This document shows positions 58,859 to 64,000 of a stretch of 64,000 bases of DNA, piece after piece (the stretch's first letter is position 1; every line of letters begins with the position of its first letter). The position numbers were made by a program, and so were the translations under genes. The stretch lies in NCBI GenBank assembly GCA_019421345.1, contig JAHZFL010000005.1:62001-126000 (forward strand). Reading direction: 5' to 3'. This DNA is from Roseburia sp. (GTDB lineage Bacteria; Bacillota; Clostridia; Lachnospirales; Lachnospiraceae). The notes under the pieces were generated by a model. It made no database searches. It was not told the origin of the DNA and saw only the letters and a program-made list of their open reading frames with translations.

Positions 58859-61209
58859 GTGCGACGTGAAGTCACTTAATTTAATTGTTTGGCGGACTAT
58901 CCGACCAAACCAGCCATTCCGTTGGCTGAAGCCGTCACCATTGGCTATGTCAGTAATGACATTGTTCAAAAGCTGGTGATTAAACGTAACCCTACTTGGA
59001 GATTTAAACCGTGAGGTTAAAATCGAAACTGCTAGCTACAAAGTGGTTAGGGTGCAGGCTTTGATAGTATGGTTAACATATGTGAACCGCTGATAAACTT
59101 CGTTAAGGCGAAACAAGCCAAAGTAGCTGACAGGCTTGAACCAAAAGGTGTGCAGTTGGTTACCCCTCTCCATGTTTGGGGGTACACGGACATAAGACTG
59201 CCGGAGAAGAGGCGGAACCTAACCTATCATGTTAATTAAGTGGAACACGGTAAGCCCGTATTTTTGCCCATTGGGCAGGCAGACCGTAAGGAAAGCTGTT
59301 GGAAATGCGGGTATGGGATTGCGGAAAAAGCGAATGCCATTTTGTAATGAAGTGGATAGGGATTCAAAATTTGCCCCACCCGAAAGGGGAGCAGACTTCC
59401 GCATGGTGCTTAATTACGAGAGAATTTATAGAATTTTTGAAAGGAGTAAGGCAAATGGACATGAAAATGTGTGCGACTTCTGACGTCGCAAAGGAATGGG
59501 ACAAGATTGATTGGAACAAAGCCAATGCGTACGTTAAAAAACTACAAATGCGTATCGTAAAGGCTCATCAAGAGGGTAAACATGGCAGGGTAAAATCCTT
59601 GCAGTGGTTACTCACACACTCTTTTTACGCAAGAGCTTTAGCTGTAAAAAGGGTAACAGAAAATCGAGGAAAAAGGACAGCAGGAGTAGACGGAGTATTA
59701 TGGTCTACACCTAAGTCCAAATATGAAGCAATTCTTGACTTAAAACGCAAAAACTACAAACCACAACCATTAAAAAGGGTATATATACCTAAGAAGAACG
59801 GGAAAAAGAGACCTTTAAGTATTCCTACTATGAAAGACAGGGCAATGCAGACATTATATAAATTTGCATTAGAACCGATTGCGGAAATCACAGCAGACCC
59901 TAATTCCTATGGTTTTAGGATTGGCAGATGTACGCAGGACGCAATAGAGCAATGCTTTACAAGTCTGAATAAGGCGAAATCGCCGAAATGGGTGCTTGAG
60001 GGAGACATCAAGGGATGTTTTGACAACATTAGTCACGAATGGATTTTAAAGAATATTCCATTAGATAAGGAAATCCTGCGTAAATGGCTGAAATGTGGAT
60101 ATATCGAAACTGGAAAACTGTTCCCTACGGAACTTGGAAGTCCACAAGGTTCAGCCATCTCGCCAGTTATCTGCAACATGGTGCTTGACGGATTGGAAAC
60201 AAAACTGAAAGCAAAATACCATAAAACGAAGATAAAAGGGAAAGCATACTTTCCTAAAGTAAATTTTATCAGATATGCAGATGATTTTATTATCACAGGC
60301 GAAACAAAGGAACTTCTTGAAAATGGCGTACTACCGATTGTGGAGGAATTTATGGCAGAAAGAGGATTGGAGCTGTCTAAGGAAAAGACGGTAATCACAC
60401 ACATCACAGACGGCTTTGATTTTCTCGGCTGTAACATCAGATTGTATAAGGATAAGTTATTAACCAAGCCGTCTAAAAAGAATTACAAAGCAATCGTGGA
60501 TAAAGTCCGTTCAATCATTAAAAGTAATGCAACATGCCGACAGGAAGATTTAATCAGACAGTTAAATCCCGTAATCCGTGGTTGGGTTAATTATCAGAAA
60601 TATAATGTATCACATGAAGCGTTTGAAAGATTTGACTTCGATGTATGGCGAAGCCTTTGGAGATGGTGCTGCCGCAGACATCCGAAAAAGGGTAAAAAGT
60701 GGATTGCCAAGAGATATTTCAGACGGATAGGTACAAGAAGCTGGACTTTCTGTGCCACAACAAAAGATGGTTTTGCACTAAAACTGATTTATGCAACAGA
60801 TACTCATATCACGAGATTTCTGAAAACAAAATCAGAAGCAACACCGTTTGACAGCAGATGGGAAGAATATTTTGAGGAAAGAGACACTATGCGAATGATG
60901 CGCGAGATAAAGGGAAGAAAGAAGATAAACGCACTGTATAAAATGCAGAATGGAATATGCCCTCACTGTAACGAACGCATTACGATTGAAAGAGGTTTCC
61001 GAATACACACGACATTAGGCAAGGACTACAAGGAAAGACGTTATTTACTTCATGCCGATTGTCACAGAAAGATACACTACTCGATTGAAAATGATGAGCT
61101 GGCTCTGTTAGAACAACAGGGTTTATAAGTGCTTGAGCCGTATGAGGGGAAACTCTCACGTACGGTTCTTAGGGGGGAAGGCGGTAGTAATACCGCTGAC
61201 CTACCCGAC
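58859..61209 (+). mobile_element. Group II intron (2351 bp) inside the giant gene
   Basis: The 5' end is GTGCGAC at 58859, right after the TGG codon. Domain V is at 61135-61169 (GAGCCG with the AGC triad, GAAA loop, CGTACGGTTCT). Domain VI follows, and the intron ends CTACCCGAC at 61209. Removing it joins TGG to TCA and restores the reading FDAYSW-SLVENKQRF. A hairpin loop holding CCATG (59170-59174) can pair with CATGG (58854-58858) just before the splice site, a candidate EBS1-IBS1 pair. Bases 58880-59454 are intron RNA without a gene. Confidence 0.92.
59455..61128 (+). CDS. ltrA: Group II intron reverse transcriptase / maturase with HNH endonuclease
   Basis: A 557-residue LtrA-type protein. 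The RT domain has GKKRPLSIPTMKDRAMQ, FDNISHEWI and the catalytic YADD (residues 274-277). The maturase (X) region has IRGWVNYQKYN. The C-terminus has a zinc-type HNH endonuclease with CPHCN and LLHADCHRKIHY. It would splice its intron RNA and copy it into DNA targets. The ATG at 59455 has AAGGAG eight bases upstream; an in-frame extension to 59299 has no site. The frame is intact, so the intron may be active. Confidence 0.95.
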   Translation: MDMKMCATSDVAKEWDKIDWNKANAYVKKLQMRIVKAHQEGKHGRVKSLQWLLTHSFYARALAVKRVTENRGKRTAGVDGVLWSTPKSKYEAILDLKRKNYKPQPLKRVYIPKKNGKKRPLSIPTMKDRAMQTLYKFALEPIAEITADPNSYGFRIGRCTQDAIEQCFTSLNKAKSPKWVLEGDIKGCFDNISHEWILKNIPLDKEILRKWLKCGYIETGKLFPTELGSPQGSAISPVICNMVLDGLETKLKAKYHKTKIKGKAYFPKVNFIRYADDFIITGETKELLENGVLPIVEEFMAERGLELSKEKTVITHITDGFDFLGCNIRLYKDKLLTKPSKKNYKAIVDKVRSIIKSNATCRQEDLIRQLNPVIRGWVNYQKYNVSHEAFERFDFDVWRSLWRWCCRRHPKKGKKWIAKRYFRRIGTRSWTFCATTKDGFALKLIYATDTHITRFLKTKSEATPFDSRWEEYFEERDTMRMMREIKGRKKINALYKMQNGICPHCNERITIERGFRIHTTLGKDYKERRYLLHADCHRKIHYSIENDELALLEQQGL

Positions 61210-62064
61210 TCACTTGTGGAAAACAAGCAGCGTTTCATTTCGCAGGTCATGACAAGCAAATCGGTGTCCCGAACCTGTGAGGATATTGACGAAGCCACAC
61301 TTTCCTATGCAGAGATTAAGGCGGTTGCAACCGGAAACCCGCTGATCAAGGAAAAGATGCAGCTTGAAAATGATGTGCAGAGATTAAGGCTTCTTAAAAA
61401 TACCTTTGACAGCCAGAAGTACAGTCTGGAGGATAACATCATGGTACGCTTTCCGAAGCTGATCAAAGCGGCAGAGGAAAAGGCAGCGTGTGTCCGTGAG
61501 GACATGAAGCTGGCAGAGAACGCACTTGCCACTGAACCGGATTTTGCCATTACGGTAAAGGGTGCAAAATTTACGGAGCGTGTGGATGGCGGAACAGTCA
61601 TGTTAGAAGCAGTCAGCAAGTGCCAAAATGGAGAAACAACACATCTTGGAACATTTAAAGGTTTTGAGCTTCTGGTGGAAAAGAACTTTATCGGTGTGGA
61701 TTATCTGGTGCTTCGTGGAAAGACGGACCATAAGGCAGAGCTTTCCACAAGCCCTGTCGGTAATATGGTGAAGCTGGAAAACCTGTTTGGCGGTATGGCA
61801 CAGGAGCTTGATTTTCTGACAAAGAAGATCGAACAGTATGAGAGGGATCTGGAGCAGTCAAGGGAGGAATATGAGAAGCCTTTTGCGCAGGAGGCGGAGC
61901 TTGCGGAAAAGACAGCAAGGCTGAATGAACTGAATGTGCAGCTTGATTTGGAAAATGGAAGGGCAGAGGATGGTGACCTCGCACAGCCGGATCAGGATAA
62001 CCAGAACAGGGTGGCAGAAAGCAGCGGTTATTACACAAGACCACCAGGAAAAAAGGGACGATGA
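61210..62064 (+). CDS. Giant ArdC / methylase / helicase protein, exon 2 (residues 2525-2808)
   Basis: The exon encodes the last 284 residues, beginning SLVENKQRFISQVMTSKSVSRTCEDIDEATLSYAEIKAVATGNPLIKEKM, which continues the helicase C-terminal region. A long coiled-coil follows (IEQYERDLEQSREEYEKPFAQEAELAEKTARLNELNVQLDLENG). Its frame matches exon 1 after intron removal. Without splicing, a ribosome would stop seven codons into the intron, so the full protein depends on splicing. The stop overlaps the next small gene (ATGA). Confidence 0.88.
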   Translation, partial: SLVENKQRFISQVMTSKSVSRTCEDIDEATLSYAEIKAVATGNPLIKEKMQLENDVQRLRLLKNTFDSQKYSLEDNIMVRFPKLIKAAEEKAACVREDMKLAENALATEPDFAITVKGAKFTERVDGGTVMLEAVSKCQNGETTHLGTFKGFELLVEKNFIGVDYLVLRGKTDHKAELSTSPVGNMVKLENLFGGMAQELDFLTKKIEQYERDLEQSREEYEKPFAQEAELAEKTARLNELNVQLDLENGRAEDGDLAQPDQDNQNRVAESSGYYTRPPGKKGR

Positions 62065-62180
62065 AACGAAAGGTAATTGCAGGAACACTGATTGCTGTGG
62101 GGCTGGCGGTAATGTCAGTCCTTCCTCTTTATTGCACATATCAGATCATAATGGAAGCCTGCATGGAACCTATTTTATAA
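62061..62180 (+). CDS. Small signal-peptide-like protein, possibly the front of a frameshifted gene
   Basis: A 39-residue reading frame that is mostly one hydrophobic helix (MKRKVIAGTLIAVGLAVMSVLPL). It starts in the ATGA overlap with the giant gene. It looks like a signal sequence without a mature protein. The next frame downstream (to 62395) reads like a mature secreted protein that lacks a start, which suggests one broken gene. Confidence 0.5.
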   Translation: MKRKVIAGTLIAVGLAVMSVLPLYCTYQIIMEACMEPIL

Positions 62181-62188
62181 ATCTGAAA

Positions 62189-62395
62189 GTGCTGGAGACA
62201 GGCGATGTTGTTACAGTGATGAATAAGGAGGGAGGGCAGTTTTTCTGCGGGTTGGAGAGTATGGAGGCAGCTGGTTCCTATGAGAATTCGGCGAAGGATC
62301 AGGGAGAGGATACCATTCTGATACTTCTGATCTACGAGAATAGATGGGAGATATGTCTGGTAGACAAGTGCAGATTGAAAAACAGCGACACATGA
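62189..62395 (+). pseudogene. Possible rear part of a frameshifted secreted protein
   Basis: In the frame one base off from the signal-like ORF, 62189-62395 reads VLETGDVVTVMNKEGGQFF, a short middle block and SYENSAKDQGEDTILILLIYENRWEICLV. Sensible coding begins before it (HNGSLHGTYFINLK) without a start codon. A GTG at 62189 could initiate, but there is no good site. One indel near 62140 would join both parts into a ~110-residue exported protein. Confidence 0.4.
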
Positions 62396-62513
62396 GATGC
62401 CATGTAAAAATAAAGCAAACAAGCAGGAGGTGCTTATTTGGAATCGAGGAGAAATATCTTTCGCAGAACTGAATATGTATGGGGCAATTCTGGAGGGAAT
62501 CGAGGTGGGGAGT

Positions 62514-62915
62514 ATGAAAAAGATACCATGCAGGTTGAACGGAGCAGAGGAAGCCGTTAGTAAAATGCACTTGTTCCATGTGGCGGATGATGTCATGGAA
62601 AGCGGGGAGGATTATCAGAGCTTGATAAGCGGTTGGTGGGTGCATATCCCGGAATTGGATATAAAACTGCACGAAGGAGTGTTCTGTAACTATGACGGGG
62701 AAGAAAAAGTGTATCTTCCTGATTTCTCTATAACAGTCATCCGGGAAGTCGGCGCAGAAGGGAAAGAGGGAGAATGTTTCTACTATGAGCAGGACGGATT
62801 TGTCATCACTTTAGCAAACTACATGCATGGGAACATGGATATAAGCTCGATGGAACAGTTATCCTGCTGTATCTGCATTCCTGATGATCCTGATGGAGAG
62901 TCCGAGCAGAAATGA
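62514..62915 (+). CDS. Hypothetical protein (133 aa)
   Basis: MKKIPCRLNGAEEAVSKMHLFHVADDVMESGEDYQSLISGWWVHIPELDIKLHEGVFCNYDGEEKVYLPDF continues to a Cys-containing end (LSCCICIPDDPDGE). It is soluble and acidic. GAGGTGGGG eight bases upstream supports 62514; the same frame opens at 62397 with no site. An AGGAGG at 62425 points to a TTG (62438) in another frame that ends after 40 codons, so this region may have changed recently. Function is unknown. Confidence 0.55.
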   Translation: MKKIPCRLNGAEEAVSKMHLFHVADDVMESGEDYQSLISGWWVHIPELDIKLHEGVFCNYDGEEKVYLPDFSITVIREVGAEGKEGECFYYEQDGFVITLANYMHGNMDISSMEQLSCCICIPDDPDGESEQK

Positions 62916-62996
62916 ATAATCCTGCGTCATAAGCGAGCCATTTCAGATAAGAAATAAAGCAAGGTGTCTGTAAACCAGACGGAAAGAGAGGAATTT

Positions 62997-63683
62997 ATGG
63001 AATATTCAATTAAGTTAAACGCAGTCAACAACCCGGACAAAAGTGTGCGGGCATTTGCCACTGTAATCTTTGGTGACAGCTTTAAGATCACCAACATTGC
63101 TGTGGTGGAGGGAAAGGAAAAACAGCCTTTTGTGTCCATGCCGTCTTTTAGGTCAAAGGAGAGAACAGAGCATAATCAGCCAATCTATAAGGATGTGTGC
63201 AATCCGATTACCAGCAAATTCCGGTCAGAGCTGTATGGAGATATTCTTTCCCTTTATGGGGAAATGGAGCAGTCTGGCAGGGCAGAGGTCACAAGAGATG
63301 CGGAGAATCCGGAGGAACCAGAATTTTCTGTAGCGGTGACACCATTTGAGCGTGAGGGAAGCAATATCCTCGGTCTTGCCCGGATTTACTTTGATGACAG
63401 CTTTGTGGTAAGCAATATCTGCATTTTAAAGGGAAAAGAGAGGGAATTTGTGGTAATGCCTTCTTATAAGGTAAAACAGAGTGGAAAAGACGGTAAGCCT
63501 CAGTATCAGGACGTGTGTTTTCCGGTAACCAAGGAATTTCGTGAGAAGCTCTATGCCGCCATTCTGGAAAGTTATAAGCAGGAGAAGGAGATTGCGGTGA
63601 ATCAGAGCAGGGCGCAGGCAGCAGCGCAGAGCCAGTCAAGGGCAGAGAGCAGACAGGCAGAGCCGGAATTACCGTTTCACTAA
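62997..63683 (+). CDS. Tandem SpoVG-domain protein
   Basis: A 228-residue protein with two SpoVG-like domains: residues ~1-95 (IKLNAVNNPDKSVRAFATVIFGDSFKITNIAVVEGKEKQPFVSMPS... DVCNPITSKFRSELY) and ~110-200 (VAVTPFEREGSNILGLARIYFDDSFVVSNICILKGKEREFVVMPSYK... DVCFPVTKEFREKLY). A Gln/Ala/Ser-rich tail ends in PELPFH. SpoVG is a nucleic-acid-binding regulator; a tandem form on an element may bind two sites. GAGAGG is six bases before the ATG at 62997. Confidence 0.85.
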   Translation: MEYSIKLNAVNNPDKSVRAFATVIFGDSFKITNIAVVEGKEKQPFVSMPSFRSKERTEHNQPIYKDVCNPITSKFRSELYGDILSLYGEMEQSGRAEVTRDAENPEEPEFSVAVTPFEREGSNILGLARIYFDDSFVVSNICILKGKEREFVVMPSYKVKQSGKDGKPQYQDVCFPVTKEFREKLYAAILESYKQEKEIAVNQSRAQAAAQSQSRAESRQAEPELPFH

Positions 63684-63739
63684 AAAACAGCAATAAACCT
63701 GCGGGGCATTTTTAATGCTCCGCAGGGAAAGGGGAAGAA

Positions 63740-63850
63740 ATGGAGCAGACAGTAAATATGAAAATGACAAAGAATCCGATTGTTCAGAACCTGATAGAGC
63801 TTTTTGATCAAAATCAGCGGATGGAAGCAGCAAATGATGTATGTTTATGA
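63740..63850 (+). pseudogene. Short ORF, likely truncated front of a larger element gene
   Basis: A 36-residue reading frame starting MEQTVNMKMTKNPIVQNLIELFDQNQRMEAANDV, preceded by a GGGGAAG site. This start resembles DUF6674-type proteins of conjugative elements, which run for hundreds of residues. Here it stops after NDVCL and the following DNA is repetitive, so the gene looks cut short. Confidence 0.45.
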
Positions 63851-63862
63851 TACACTAAAATT

Positions 63863-63930
63863 ACCGAAAAAAAGCGTCAGAATTCCCTGAAAAAAGCAAG
63901 GGAATTTCCCGAAAAAAAGCGGGACATATT
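63863..63930. repeat. A-rich hairpin repeats after the truncated ORF
   Basis: CCGAAAAAAAGCG-like units occur three times, and AATTCCCT pairs with AGGGAATT around GAAAAAAGCA. The segment has no gene and may be the edge of another insertion. Confidence 0.5.
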
Positions 63931-63954
63931 GAATCCCCTTAACATTACATTTAT

Positions 63955-63984
63955 CCTTTATCTAAGCACGACCAAAGATAAAGG
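63955..63984 (+). promoter_or_regulatory. Hairpin masking the ribosome site of the next gene
   Basis: CCTTTATCT (63955-63963) pairs perfectly with AGATAAAGG (63976-63984). The second arm contains the start of AAAGGAGG, the site for the ATG at 63996, so folding would block translation. Confidence 0.55.
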
Positions 63985-63995
63985 AGGAAAGGAAG

Positions 63996-64000
63996 ATGCT
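63996..64000 (+). CDS. Start of the next element gene (cut by window edge)
   Basis: An ATG at 63996 follows AAAGGAGGAAAGGAAG, a strong ribosome site. Only the first codon is inside the window, so nothing can be said of the product. Confidence 0.5.

Larger units (their letters stand above)
27413..64000. mobile_element. Integrative conjugative element (Tn1549/CTn-like), left part; right end outside window
   Basis: Starting at the disrupted protease 3' end, all genes are on the plus strand and of conjugation type: ParM/ParR-like, MobC, relaxase, PcfB, VirD4, Maff2, VirB6-like, PrgI, VirB4, NlpC/P60 and a giant methylase-helicase. The order matches the backbone of large Firmicutes conjugative transposons. 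No integrase or excisionase gene is present, so these should lie beyond 64000. No antibiotic-resistance gene is seen in this part. Confidence 0.88.

Overview
The window looks like a chromosomal segment of a spore-forming Clostridia, most likely a Lachnospiraceae gut anaerobe. The reasons are spoVAD/spoVAE, a Csp-type subtilisin, YesM/YesN-type sugar two-component genes, strong AGGAGG ribosome sites, and an integrated Firmicutes-type conjugative element. The organism is inferred from gene content only.

Positions 1-12.5 kb hold a MATE exporter (cut by the left edge), a HAD phosphatase, a DUF362 protein, and a carbohydrate-uptake locus. That locus is a YesM-like sensor kinase, a YesN-like regulator, a sugar-binding lipoprotein (minus strand), two divergent ABC permeases (one with an unusual ~170-residue extracellular insert) and a cytoplasmic beta-helix glycosidase-like protein. 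An AlkD-like DNA glycosylase follows. Positions 12.5-15 kb hold an XRE regulator, spoVAD-spoVAE without an adjacent spoVAC, and an Hpt protein.

Positions 15-23.5 kb are a hexuronate region. A GntR regulator is divergent from uxuA-uxuB, with two identical CTTGTATACAAG palindromes in between. An IclR regulator and a KDPG aldolase-VOC fusion carry matching palindromes just downstream of their promoters. KDG kinase and uronate isomerase are not in the window. Interleaved are a Gfo/Idh-PPC operon and a cobalamin riboswitch, with its own terminator, controlling a DUF4430 protein and an ECF S component. Next come a repeat-bearing lipoprotein, a ClpX paralogue lacking the RKH loop, and a Csp-like subtilisin that appears to have lost its extreme C-terminus at the element boundary.

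From about 27.4 kb to the right edge lies an integrative conjugative element of the Tn1549/CTn type; its integrase end is outside the window. In order it carries a leader with terminator, small proteins, ParM/ParR-like partition genes, DUF5688, RadC-like JAB and toprim proteins, a seven-unit 32-bp iteron-like array followed by three hairpins (candidate oriT), an LPD28-like protein, MobC, relaxase, PcfB, VirD4, Maff2, a VirB6-like membrane protein, PrgI and VirB4. After these come a structured RNA leader with terminator before a PBECR4-like gene, an NlpC/P60 hydrolase, an MT-A70 methylase and a giant (2808 aa after splicing) ArdC/methylase/SNF2-type protein.

The giant gene has two notable features. 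A 2351-bp group II intron with an RT-maturase-HNH protein splits it just after helicase motif VI. A complete TnpV-like gene with its own ribosome site lies inside it in the +1 frame, over a low-complexity linker. The tail has small proteins, a possible frameshifted secreted protein, a tandem SpoVG protein and a short gene that looks truncated. The strongest candidates for something new are the overprinted tnpV, the iteron/hairpin region, and the structured leader of the PBECR4-like gene.
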